From: Rhodobiaceae bacterium
GTDB lineage: Bacteria > Pseudomonadota > Alphaproteobacteria > Micropepsales > Micropepsaceae
DNA length: 24,764 bases
Reading direction: 5' to 3'
Assembly: GCA_009885515.1 (NCBI GenBank)
Contig: VFKO01000488.1
Location: forward strand, 1 to 24,764
The position numbers and the translations under genes were made by a program. Under the pieces are notes generated by a model that did not search any database, had not been told where the DNA came from, and worked only from the letters and a program-made list of their open reading frames with translations. The stretch's first letter is position 1. Each line of letters starts with the position of its first letter. Positions 8,001 through 16,393 of this stretch are shown piece by piece.

Positions 8001-10033
8001 CCGTCACCACCCGCAAACTCGCCACTATCGTCGCCCTCGACGTCGCCGGTTACTCTGCGCGCACCGAGGCTGACGAAGCGCGCACGACGGCGGAAGTGGC
8101 GGCCCTGCGCAAGGTGATCGAGGGCATCGCCACCAAACACGGCGGCCGCGTCTTCAACACCGCAGGCGACGGCTTCATGCTCGAGTTCGGCTCGAGTCTC
8201 TCAGCCGTCGAAGCCGCTTTCGAACTCGCGGAGACCTGCGAACCAAAAGTGCGCGTCGGTGTGCACCTCGGCGACGTCGGTGTCCAACCCAACGGCGACC
8301 TTCTCGGCCACGGCGTCAACGTCGCCGCCCGCCTGATGGCGCAGTCCGCGCCCGGCTCGGCGTTGGTGTCGGGGGCAGTGCGCCAGTCTATCCGCGGTCC
8401 GATTGCCGAGCGCCTGCAATCACGCGGACACCTGAAGCTCGACAAGATGGCCGAAACGATCGAAGCCTTCGCGCTCGTCGCAGCAAGCTCGGCAAGCGCG
8501 GGCGCTCAGCCCAAAACCACTGAACCGCTGCTGGCCGTGCTCGCATTCGACAATTTGTCCGCCGACCCCGAGATGCAGTTTTTCTCGGACGGTGTCGCCG
8601 AAGAAATCATTCAGACGCTGATGCGCAGCGCCGGCCTCAAGGTCATCGGACGGACGTCCGCCTTCCAGTTTCGTGGCGAGCGCAAGGCTCTGGCCGCGCA
8701 AGCGTTGAAGGCAACCCATGTGCTCGATGGCAATGTTCGCCGCTCGGGCGCGAAAATGCGGGTGTCGGCGCAGTTGACCGAGGCCGGCACTGGCACCGCA
8801 TTATGGGGCGAGCGTTACGACCGCGACGTATCGGATGCGTTTGCCCTGCAGGATGAAATCGCGGGGCGCGTGGCGGCAGCCCTGAACAAGACCCTTCCAA
8901 TTGCGCGCAAAGACGTCGCCAGGATCGATCCGCAAGCCTACGACCTCTACATGAAATCCCGCCCAGCATTGGGTTCATTCGACGTTGAGGTGACGCGGCG
9001 AACCATTCCGCTGCTTGAAGTCGCAGTTGCACGCGCACCGGCATTCGCAGCCGCATGGGGAGCCTTGGGGTTCGCGCGCACCGCAATTTTCTCACAGTTG
9101 CAGGATGCCTCGAACGAGCCTGGCTATAATGTTGCCAAGGCTGCCGTCGAACGCGCCCTTGAACTCGACGCGGCAACATCTCACGCGTTGCTGGCCCAAG
9201 CGGCACTGCTTCCCGCCTTTGGTGCGTATGGACAAAAAATCGCGCTCCTTGAGGCAGCGGAAAAGTCAGAACCCAATAACACCAACGTGCTTGCGCTGCT
9301 CGCCAGCGCCTACCAGATGGTCGGACGCACTACCGCTACGCTGCCGTATCTGGAGCGTCTCATGCAACTCGATCCAATGTCGGGTTGGGCCCGCCATTTT
9401 TACGCCCAGGAACTTTTTCGCTTGAACCGGCCGCAGGAGGCGATCGAAGTTCTGCACCTGCCGGACGAAACATCCGTCCGCGGACTGTGGTGGCTACCTC
9501 GCATGCAGTGGGGGATGATTATGGGGAAGGGCGACCCTGTGGCGATGGATCGGTTTCTATCGGATCAGGCATTGCGCTTAGCGGATGCTCCCCCGGCCAT
9601 TGTTTCTGCATTGCGACGAACGTCTTCGATCTTGGCAATGCCAGACGCCGAGCGAGAGACCGTGTTACGACGGGCGCTGGACGTGTCGCGCGGCCGCGCC
9701 TTATCCCTGGAAACTTGCAACTTTGCCGCTCGCGCCGGGTTTGCCGAACTGGCCTACCAAGCTCTGTTCGACGCGCTTTCCAATGATCGGCCGATAGCGG
9801 GCGCGATAATCGGAGCCAATGCGGGCGAGCTGCGTGCGATGACTTGTCTTCAGTTATTCACTGTCGACGCGAGCACGCTTCGCCGCGACCCGCGTTTCGC
9901 AAAGCTCTGCGTACGCCTTGGCCTCTACGACTATTGGCACGAAAGCGGACTATGGCCAGATTGCGCAACCGAAGTGCCCTATGACTTCAAAGCCGAATGC
10001 GAAAAGGCTGCGCGCGAATCCGGGCTCGCCTGA
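7997..10033 (+). CDS. Class III cyclase / TolB-like / TPR protein, second tandem copy
   Basis: This paralogue of the preceding gene has 678 residues if translation begins at TTG 7997. That start overlaps the upstream TGA by 4 nt and gives LTVTTRKLATIVALD, matching MTGTTRKLATIVALD of copy one exactly in register. An upstream in-frame start at 7865 would add about 44 residues inside the previous gene and is less likely. The cyclase domain (D15, D58, N108, R112; N54 and H105 at the substrate-selecting places) differs from copy one at only about 15 of the first 160 residues, whereas the TPR half is far more diverged. The TolB-like block and the tail RLGLYDYWHESGLWPDC are kept. It ends 17 bp before the end of a convergent gene. 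Confidence 0.9.
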   Translation: MTVTTRKLATIVALDVAGYSARTEADEARTTAEVAALRKVIEGIATKHGGRVFNTAGDGFMLEFGSSLSAVEAAFELAETCEPKVRVGVHLGDVGVQPNGDLLGHGVNVAARLMAQSAPGSALVSGAVRQSIRGPIAERLQSRGHLKLDKMAETIEAFALVAASSASAGAQPKTTEPLLAVLAFDNLSADPEMQFFSDGVAEEIIQTLMRSAGLKVIGRTSAFQFRGERKALAAQALKATHVLDGNVRRSGAKMRVSAQLTEAGTGTALWGERYDRDVSDAFALQDEIAGRVAAALNKTLPIARKDVARIDPQAYDLYMKSRPALGSFDVEVTRRTIPLLEVAVARAPAFAAAWGALGFARTAIFSQLQDASNEPGYNVAKAAVERALELDAATSHALLAQAALLPAFGAYGQKIALLEAAEKSEPNNTNVLALLASAYQMVGRTTATLPYLERLMQLDPMSGWARHFYAQELFRLNRPQEAIEVLHLPDETSVRGLWWLPRMQWGMIMGKGDPVAMDRFLSDQALRLADAPPAIVSALRRTSSILAMPDAERETVLRRALDVSRGRALSLETCNFAARAGFAELAYQALFDALSNDRPIAGAIIGANAGELRAMTCLQLFTVDASTLRRDPRFAKLCVRLGLYDYWHESGLWPDCATEVPYDFKAECEKAARESGLA

Positions 10034-10050
10034 GCAATACCACGCGCACC

Positions 10051-10590
10051 TCACTCCGCAGCCCGGCGGTAGTCCTTGGCCTTGTGCATCTGGATGCCCT
10101 TCGGCGGCAGCGACTGCGGCACTTCGTTCGATGTCACCGCCTTCAGCGCAAGCGCTTTGTCTTCTTCCGTGAACACGCCAACGGTGACACAATACTCAAC
10201 CAGCGTCCCGTTCGGATCACGCGTGTAAACCGACTTGCACCAGTTGTGATCGATCTCCATCACATCGTGCCCACCCGCCAGCCACATGTCGCGCTTCTCG
10301 CGCAAATGCGCCTCGGTCGGCGAATAGAATGAAATGTGGTTCACCCATTCCGGCAGACCCATTGCCTTTGACAATCCGGTTTCGCCCAGATTTGCAAACG
10401 CCTCGCCGTGCAGTTCCCAAAACGCGATGAAACGATCAGGCTCAATCTCATAGAAGAAATGCTTCGCCCAGCCGCCATTCGGCGTCGGCCCGACTTCGAC
10501 CTTCTTGAGATCAAATCCCATGACTTCGCGATAAAAGCGGTCTGTCCCCTTCATATCGCGCGTCACCACTGCCAGATGATGATAGGCCAC
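10051..10590 (-). CDS. VOC-fold (glyoxalase/dioxygenase superfamily) protein
   Basis: This gene encodes a 179-residue vicinal-oxygen-chelate protein. Visible marks are YHHLAVVTRDM at the N-terminus (metal His), FYREVMGFDL, WVNHISFY in the second beta-alpha unit (second His) and GTLVEYCV (metal Glu). Substrate cannot be told: glyoxalase, extradiol dioxygenase and epimerase-like members share this layout. GTG at 10588-10590 is chosen because a strong GGAGGA lies just upstream; a TTG at 10614 would contain that ribosome site inside the gene. It lies 48 bp downstream of the MFS gene on the same strand and is probably the last gene of that minus-strand operon. Confidence 0.85.
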   Translation of the reverse strand: MAYHHLAVVTRDMKGTDRFYREVMGFDLKKVEVGPTPNGGWAKHFFYEIEPDRFIAFWELHGEAFANLGETGLSKAMGLPEWVNHISFYSPTEAHLREKRDMWLAGGHDVMEIDHNWCKSVYTRDPNGTLVEYCVTVGVFTEEDKALALKAVTSNEVPQSLPPKGIQMHKAKDYRRAAE

Positions 10591-10638
10591 TGCAAATCCT
10601 CCGTTGCGCCGCAAGCATCGTAACGATCCTGCTTCATG

Positions 10639-11832
10639 TCAATCGGCTTCCTTCAGTTCACCCCCGTGCCACAGCCGCCCCAGCAGCAGCGAAAACCCAA
10701 GCGCCACCACGCTGGCGACGCTCATCAACAGATAACCCCAAGCGCCAAAATCGGCGAACAGATGCCCAGAAGCAAACTGCCCCACCGACATGAAAAGCCC
10801 GATCGTCACCGCCGCATAAACGCTCTGCGCCGTCCCCACCAAATGCCCAGGCACCGCGCGCGCAATAAAGTGCATCGCCCCCAGATGCGCCGCTCCAAAA
10901 GTGCCCGCATGCAGACACTGCACCCCAATCAGCAACCACAGCGGCGGACTGAACGCCACGATGGTCCACCTGAGGATTCCGCACGCAGTCCCGATCACCA
11001 TCAAGCGCACCGGCCCCAACCACGCGACAATCCGGTTCGAAAAGGAAAACAAAACGATCTCGGCGGCAACGCCAAGCCCCCACAGAAAGCCGATCAGATC
11101 GGCGCTGTAGCCCAGCGACTTCCAATTGAGCGTTCCAAAACCGTAGTAGAAAGCATGACACGCCTGCGCGATCCCTGCCGCACACAGAAAGACGATGAAG
11201 GCTGGCTGACGCGACAGTGCTCGCACTTCGCCCCAAACGCCGTGCCTATGCGTACTCGCCGTCGCCGCCGCATCGACCGGAAGAAGCAATGACATCGCGA
11301 ACGAAAACGCCCCGGCCGCAATCAGAATGACCAGAAACAGATCGATCCCATACAAGGCCAGATAGACGCCGCTACCGAAATTCATCACGATGAAGGCCGC
11401 CGATCCAAACGACCGCACGCGCCCATAATCAAACTGATGTGTAATCGCGGTCTGCAGCGTGATCCCTTCGATCAGTGGCCCCACTGCCGAAAACGCGATG
11501 CTCGACGTGATCGAAAAAATCACCACGAACACGACGCCGGGCAACGCCGCGTAACCCGCATACGAAGCAGCCGCCACTCCCGTCAGAACGATGATCGCCA
11601 GCCGGCGCATGGAAAACGCATCGGCCAGAAAGCCAAGCACAGGTCCCGTGACCACTCGCACCAGCCCCATCGCCATCATCAAAAGGCCAATGGACTCCGG
11701 AGTGAACCCTTCACTCTCCAGCCACACCGGAAAGAACGGCAAATGCACGCCGCCGATCAGATTGATGCCAATGAAAAACGGAACAAACCGCACCGCCTCT
11801 GGGTGCGCGCGCGGAACGCGAAATGACACCAT
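10639..11832 (-). CDS. MFS transporter, HcaT/LacY-like group
   Basis: This 397-residue integral membrane protein has about 12 hydrophobic segments and the MFS pattern. The N-terminal helix FIGINLIGGVHLPFFPVWL, the loop-2 motif GFLADAFSMRRLA and YGRVRSFGSAAFI recall the 3-phenylpropionate transporter HcaT group (MFS_1-like). The substrate is not determined; aromatic acids or similar hydrophobic acids are family-based guesses. Translation starts 3 bp after the stop of the upstream small gene, which indicates an operon with the 11836-14390 genes. Confidence 0.88.
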   Translation of the reverse strand: MVSFRVPRAHPEAVRFVPFFIGINLIGGVHLPFFPVWLESEGFTPESIGLLMMAMGLVRVVTGPVLGFLADAFSMRRLAIIVLTGVAAASYAGYAALPGVVFVVIFSITSSIAFSAVGPLIEGITLQTAITHQFDYGRVRSFGSAAFIVMNFGSGVYLALYGIDLFLVILIAAGAFSFAMSLLLPVDAAATASTHRHGVWGEVRALSRQPAFIVFLCAAGIAQACHAFYYGFGTLNWKSLGYSADLIGFLWGLGVAAEIVLFSFSNRIVAWLGPVRLMVIGTACGILRWTIVAFSPPLWLLIGVQCLHAGTFGAAHLGAMHFIARAVPGHLVGTAQSVYAAVTIGLFMSVGQFASGHLFADFGAWGYLLMSVASVVALGFSLLLGRLWHGGELKEAD

Positions 11833-11835
11833 GTT

Positions 11836-12270
11836 TTACATCGCCGGCAGAAACACTTGCCGCGCCGCGGCGGCATCACGCAGGAATGCCACAATACGCG
11901 CCTCAATGTCTCGTGCGTCGTTTTTTTCCGCCTCTATATGCAACGCGATCAACAGCGCTTTCAGCTCCGCATTGGCGTGATCGAGCGTCGCAACATTGAC
12001 ATCCGCATCCTGCGTGCCCGCCGCCGCCAGCAAGCGCTGCCCGAGCTCGCCGCCAACTGCAACGCCCGCATCCGCGAACAACGCCCGCATCGCGGCGTTT
12101 TCCTTCACCCGGATATCGGCCGCCCGATTGAACTCCTGCGCCACCATCAGAAGCAGTACGCCAGTGGTCGTGGCCGACCCTTGGCCATACCCGGCCGGCA
12201 GGGCTGGCCCCATTTCCATCGCGATCTTCGCGAAAGTGTGATTGAGTACAAGATCGGGGGAAGGTTTCAT
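11836..12270 (-). CDS. Conserved hypothetical protein, 144 residues
   Basis: I do not recognise a named family. The protein is alanine-rich and predicted largely helical, with no signal peptide and no membrane segment. Blocks that stand out are NHTFAKIAMEMGPALPAGYGQG, ATTTGVLLLMVAQEFNRAADIRV and a long helix NAELKALLIALHIEAE. Its ATG overlaps the stop of the phosphotransferase gene by 4 nt (ATGA) and the MFS start follows 3 bp after its stop. It is therefore a real, co-translated gene and may act together with the phosphotransferase. Confidence 0.75.
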   Translation of the reverse strand: MKPSPDLVLNHTFAKIAMEMGPALPAGYGQGSATTTGVLLLMVAQEFNRAADIRVKENAAMRALFADAGVAVGGELGQRLLAAAGTQDADVNVATLDHANAELKALLIALHIEAEKNDARDIEARIVAFLRDAAAARQVFLPAM

Positions 12271-13286
12271 GACGCGCGCTCCACCAGCATGTCCGCCAGC
12301 CGCTTATTGTGAAACGGTAAACAATATAGCCCCGAGAACGCCATCACCGGATCGGTATTCGTTCCCGCCTGATATTCTTTCGCCGACGAAATCCAGATCG
12401 CCAAACCCTTCAGCGACGCAAACATCGACCACCACGCCAGTGCCGCCGGATCAGCCCGAAGCCCGCTCGCGCGCTCCCACACGCCAACGCCTTCGTCACG
12501 CGTCAGCATCCCGCCGGGATGATCGCGATCCCCCGACCACAACGGATCAAGCGCCCACGCCAGGTCTTCGAGCGGATCGCCCAGATGCGCCATCTCCCAA
12601 TCCAGCACCGCCCGAATTTTGCCCTGCGGATTAAAGAGAAAGTTTCCCGTCCGATAATCGCCATGCACGATCGACAGGCGCTGAGCCGGTGACGGCGGTT
12701 GACGTTTCATCCGCCGGATAGCAGCCCGTGCCACCGGCTGTGGCTCCAGCTCGTCCTCGTCGATGACCTTTTCCCACTTCTCCAGTTCACGGGCCCACGC
12801 GACATCGCCAGCAGGCAGCGCGCTCACGCGCGCCAATTCCGACGTCCCAACGTCACGCTTGGCAATGTGGCCGAGGATCGTGAAAAATTGCTCGCCGATG
12901 GACCGTCGATGCGGCCCATAGGGATCAGCCGCCAATATCGACCCCGCAGTGCAACCCTCAATCTCTTCCATCACAAAGAACGGCCGCTCCAGCCATTCAA
13001 GTTCGCGCTCGAGATACAACGCCCCCGGCACCGGCACATTTGTGTCCTGAAACGAGCGAAAGGCGGCAAACTCGGTTTCCCGCTCCGTCTCGATCAAACT
13101 CGAAACCGGATCGCGCCGGAAGATCAGCCCGCGTTCGCCACCGCGTTCGCAGTCGATCCGCACCCGGAAAGTCTCCCGGCTCGCGCCGCCATGAATGCGC
13201 GACAATGCCAGCACCAAAATTTTGCCAGCTTCCGGCATCCGGTGACTGAGATAACGGACAATACGCTGCTCAAGATTATCGCTCAT
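12267..13286 (-). CDS. APH-fold phosphotransferase (ACAD10/11-like kinase family)
   Basis: This 339-residue protein has a kinase-like fold. The catalytic loop IVHGDYRTGN is at about 206-215 (Asp210 catalytic, N215 metal), and LDWEMAHLGDP at 228-238 has D229 as the DFG-equivalent. An N-terminal glycine-rich-like loop, GGASRETF, is at 33-40. These features fit the aminoglycoside phosphotransferase-like family related to the kinase domain of ACAD10/ACAD11. Members often sit in catabolic clusters and phosphorylate hydroxylated acids or CoA esters rather than drugs, so resistance is not implied. It begins directly after the TGA of the upstream gene and overlaps the next by ATGA. Confidence 0.87.
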   Translation of the reverse strand: MSDNLEQRIVRYLSHRMPEAGKILVLALSRIHGGASRETFRVRIDCERGGERGLIFRRDPVSSLIETERETEFAAFRSFQDTNVPVPGALYLERELEWLERPFFVMEEIEGCTAGSILAADPYGPHRRSIGEQFFTILGHIAKRDVGTSELARVSALPAGDVAWARELEKWEKVIDEDELEPQPVARAAIRRMKRQPPSPAQRLSIVHGDYRTGNFLFNPQGKIRAVLDWEMAHLGDPLEDLAWALDPLWSGDRDHPGGMLTRDEGVGVWERASGLRADPAALAWWSMFASLKGLAIWISSAKEYQAGTNTDPVMAFSGLYCLPFHNKRLADMLVERAS

Positions 13287-14390
13287 TCACTTGGCCACAT
13301 CCGTCATTGAGGAAAATCCGGCAGGCTTGTACGGCCCGATCACCAACTGCTCTAGCACCCCGCGCCCCTCGCGCTTCAGCCCGTCAGGCCCCGTCAACAC
13401 CGCATGGCAGAACGCCTGCACATGCAGAAAATGAAACTCCCTGGTGTTCACCTTCGCCGTCTCATAGGCGTCATAGCCAACCCGCAGCTCGCCATGCAGC
13501 CGTCCATGCCCCCACTCGGGATGCGTATAGCCAAGCCCGCTCATATAGAAATTCCATTTCGGCGCAAGCTCAATCCTGCAGGCGCCGCCACGCTCATCAC
13601 TCAAGCTGATCGAAGCTTGCCGCGCATGACGTGTCCCCGATTTATAAACAACTTCCGAGCTGCAGGCCGCCATGTGCTCAACCCCGCCGGCCCCGGTGGG
13701 CGCCATGACCGCATGCGTATTCCACGGCTTGCCGTCAACGTCCGCGTTGTTGTGATAGAGCGTGATCCGGTCATCGAAGTTCATCGGCGCCCACAGCCAA
13801 TAGAACTGTGAAATACCAACCGGCGCCACCGCCTGGCTGTCCGGCGCCCCGACCGGCCGCACCCCCCACGAGCGATCGCGTGTCCCCAGAAAGCGGCTAT
13901 CGACATCAATGCGCCGACCCTTGACCTCGATCCAGCCGTCATAAGAACCGTTCTGCGTCAGCCGCGTATAGTCCATGATCGTGCGTGGCCCGCTGCGATA
14001 AGTGAAGCGCGGCTCTTCAATCGCCACCGACCGCGCCCGAAAAATGATATCCGCCGAAATCCCGTGCTCATTGCTTTCAACCCGCACCCGCAACGATTGC
14101 AGCGGCTCGACGACCTCGACATGCAGCGGCCCCACCCGGGTTTCCATGCGCTCCATATGCATCACCCGCGATACCCGCAGATTATGCTGCACCCCATCGA
14201 CGACCACGCAAAACGCCCCGTCCATCACATTCAACGCCGGATAGACCCCCAGCGCCGCCGCAAAGAACACCGAACCATCCGGCGAATACCCGTTGAAGAA
14301 ATAGCGGTCATAAAAATTCCGGTCCGTCCCCGAATAGGCAATCGGATCGGCGGTCTGGTGAACAGGATAGTCATCGGCTTTGGTGAGCAT
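13287..14390 (-). CDS. Lipocalin-like/CrtC-AttH-like hypothetical protein
   Basis: This 367-residue protein is rich in beta-strand and aromatic residues, has no signal peptide and no membrane span. The stretches DRNFYDRYFFNGYSPDGSVF near the start, GTRDRSWGVRPVG in the middle and ISQFYWLWAPMNFDD after it recall proteins of the AttH/hydroxyneurosporene-synthase-like beta-barrel group (Pfam DUF7065/DUF7064 type, from memory). No catalytic role can be read. It is the first gene of the minus-strand cluster; its TGA touches the ATG of the phosphotransferase gene. The lipocalin-like fold fits binding or conversion of a hydrophobic small molecule, which is inference. Confidence 0.75.
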   Translation of the reverse strand: MLTKADDYPVHQTADPIAYSGTDRNFYDRYFFNGYSPDGSVFFAAALGVYPALNVMDGAFCVVVDGVQHNLRVSRVMHMERMETRVGPLHVEVVEPLQSLRVRVESNEHGISADIIFRARSVAIEEPRFTYRSGPRTIMDYTRLTQNGSYDGWIEVKGRRIDVDSRFLGTRDRSWGVRPVGAPDSQAVAPVGISQFYWLWAPMNFDDRITLYHNNADVDGKPWNTHAVMAPTGAGGVEHMAACSSEVVYKSGTRHARQASISLSDERGGACRIELAPKWNFYMSGLGYTHPEWGHGRLHGELRVGYDAYETAKVNTREFHFLHVQAFCHAVLTGPDGLKREGRGVLEQLVIGPYKPAGFSSMTDVAK

Positions 14391-14422
14391 GGGGATGGAA
14401 CTGCCGCTTGGGGGAAACTAAA

Positions 14423-14454
14423 CGTATAGAATGCGATTCAGAATGCTGTGACAA
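14423..14454 (-). promoter_or_regulatory. Candidate promoter of the minus-strand cluster
   Basis: Read on the minus strand, TTGTCA (14454-14449) is followed after 17 bases by TTCTAT (14431-14426), or after 20 bases by TATACG (14428-14423). It lies 33-60 bp upstream of the ATG at 14390, in the only gap before that gene. A short inverted repeat (ATGCT/AGCAT, 14443-14458) overlaps the -35 and could be an operator. Only a modest match. Confidence 0.3.
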
Positions 14455-14487
14455 GCATGCTGCGCAAGAATCTCGGGAAAGTCTGTA

Positions 14488-16245
14488 TCAGCGGCTGCCG
14501 GAAGAGAACAATCGTCCAAAACCTGACCAGAAGCCCGGTTCCTTCTGCTCAGCCATTCCCGACAACCGCGCCACGCAGGTCTTGCGCGCCTCGGCGTCCA
14601 TTCCGGTTTCAAGCACCAACTCCTGCATCGTCAGGCGCCGACGGCCTTCCGGCAAGTAGGTAATCAGCCGCTCGCTCGCACCGTCCAATACCCGGTAGGT
14701 CAAAGCTACACGGCTGTCGCCGGGCTTGCCCGCCTCACGCTTCACGATTTTCATCCCATTGCGCAATCCCGCCCGGTAACCCGGACTGTCCTGGCGTAAT
14801 CCCACAATCACATTTCCATTCTGCGCCGTATTGTCGGCATCAAAGCCGCGATCAAATTCAGCGACGTCGAATGTTTCAACTTCTCCACACGGAGCGAAAG
14901 TCGCCTCTGCCAACAGCGCCGCGCCACCGTCTCGTACAAGGGTCGCCAGATCGCTTGTCACATCGACCCCAGCCTTTTGCATTTGCGCTGCAAACAGCTC
15001 TGTGGTCAGCGCCTTGCTATCGGGTGAGGCCTTCATCTGCGCCTTCATCGCCAGCACGACATCGTCAAGATCGCGCACGCCGTCACCGGCTTGCCGCAAC
15101 ATATGATCCCAACGCATCGCCAACAGCTGCCCGCGCAGATACGGCAATTGTTGCGTATCGGGGTCCGTCCAGAAATCCTTGATGATTTTCACATTGGGCG
15201 CCGTGCGCACAGGCGACGCCGCATAGGTGCGCAACGCTTCGTTTAACTCAGCTGTAAACTCTTTCAGACCCCAAAGACCGTCACGCAGCAGCAGCCGTGC
15301 GGTGTAAAAATCCGTAAACCCCTCAGACAGCCAGTAGTCGGCAGCTTCATCGTGTTCCGGCATCGCCCCCAGCCGCCGGGGAATCCACGTGTGCAAGTGT
15401 TCGTGTGCCAGCAGCCGGTTCAAAAGTGCATCTTCGGCATCGGCAGTCGCGAAAAAAGCAAACGCATCGTCGCGCCCCGTGCCACCCAGCGACGTCGACC
15501 CCGCCTCACCGGTAAGCGGCAGCGCCGTCACCAAAAATGCCTTCAACGGATCACCCCAGAAGCGGTGATGGGAATCGATGATGGGCTGCAGCCGGTCTGC
15601 AAACGCCTCGTCGCTGAACGGCCACTTGCCGCGCAAGGCAACCCTGATATTGCCGCGCTTCAAAACCCGGAAGTCACCACCAACCAGAACGCTTTCGACG
15701 ATGTCGCGCAAAACCAGCGGCCGACCCATCGCGCCATGCTCAAGGTCCGACGCAAACGACCAGCCCGCAGGCAGAGATCTCAACTCGAATGACGCTGGAG
15801 GGTCGTCGTCGCGTTCAGGCGTTATGAACACGGCATTCCCAAGGACGTGAAAATACCCGGGCTGAACAATCGGCCGGTATTCGTTTGCGCCGTCTGCCCT
15901 CGCCTCTCCCGGCCAGTTCTGCACTACCCGGTAGCTGACAAAGAGTTTCGCGCGCGGCCGGTGCCGGACAATGCGCCTGGCGGGATCTCCCGACGGCACA
16001 ACATCGCCACCGGCAATTTTCAGATCGCGAATGCCTTCATAGAGCTTGGTCTTTCCGCCCCACTCATTCGGCAAAAGCACAACTGTGTCGCCATCGTCTT
16101 CCCCGTCGAATCGCAACTCGACGTTCAGCCCCACCAACCCCTTGGAACTCATGACCGGCGTCAACGCGTACTGCACCGAAGCTTCGGCGTGCGCAGCCGC
16201 AACCTGGGCCACATACAAAAGTACAAAAGTGAAAATCAGCCGCAT
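14488..16245 (-). CDS. Secreted M61-type metallopeptidase with C-terminal PDZ domain
   Basis: This 585-residue precursor begins with a signal peptide (hydrophobic core LIFTFVLLYVAQVAA, probable cleavage after AHA at about 20). The zinc site AHEHLHTW is HExxH at 281-285, and WLSEGFTDFY supplies the downstream Glu (E308); this spacing fits M61 glycyl-aminopeptidase-like enzymes. A PDZ-like segment at about 475-535 contains IVGLRQDSPGYRAGLRNGMKI. It likely acts in the periplasm on peptides. ATG 16245 is chosen because AGGGGAC precedes it and the signal peptide starts there; an upstream TTG at 16299 would bury it. Transcribed on its own and divergent from the FAD enzyme gene. Confidence 0.88.
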   Translation of the reverse strand: MRLIFTFVLLYVAQVAAAHAEASVQYALTPVMSSKGLVGLNVELRFDGEDDGDTVVLLPNEWGGKTKLYEGIRDLKIAGGDVVPSGDPARRIVRHRPRAKLFVSYRVVQNWPGEARADGANEYRPIVQPGYFHVLGNAVFITPERDDDPPASFELRSLPAGWSFASDLEHGAMGRPLVLRDIVESVLVGGDFRVLKRGNIRVALRGKWPFSDEAFADRLQPIIDSHHRFWGDPLKAFLVTALPLTGEAGSTSLGGTGRDDAFAFFATADAEDALLNRLLAHEHLHTWIPRRLGAMPEHDEAADYWLSEGFTDFYTARLLLRDGLWGLKEFTAELNEALRTYAASPVRTAPNVKIIKDFWTDPDTQQLPYLRGQLLAMRWDHMLRQAGDGVRDLDDVVLAMKAQMKASPDSKALTTELFAAQMQKAGVDVTSDLATLVRDGGAALLAEATFAPCGEVETFDVAEFDRGFDADNTAQNGNVIVGLRQDSPGYRAGLRNGMKIVKREAGKPGDSRVALTYRVLDGASERLITYLPEGRRRLTMQELVLETGMDAEARKTCVARLSGMAEQKEPGFWSGFGRLFSSGSR

Positions 16246-16393
16246 GAAGTCCCCTTGATGTGCCTCAGGGGAAGAACACAACGACGCACCTCGCAACAAA
16301 CTTTTAGATCACGCACACTGGTCTCTCGACTTCTTGCTGCTTTGCGCTACATCTGCGCTAAATCAGCCGCAAGGCAATGGGGTAAATCGTTCT

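Noticed and set aside
10591..10614. TTG start for the VOC protein
   Set aside because: The strong GGAGGA ribosome site would lie inside the gene; GTG at 10590 is correctly spaced from it.
12267..13286. Antibiotic resistance gene (aminoglycoside phosphotransferase)
   Set aside because: Fold motifs match the APH superfamily, but the sequence style and catabolic-type operon fit the ACAD10/11-like kinases, not drug-modifying enzymes.
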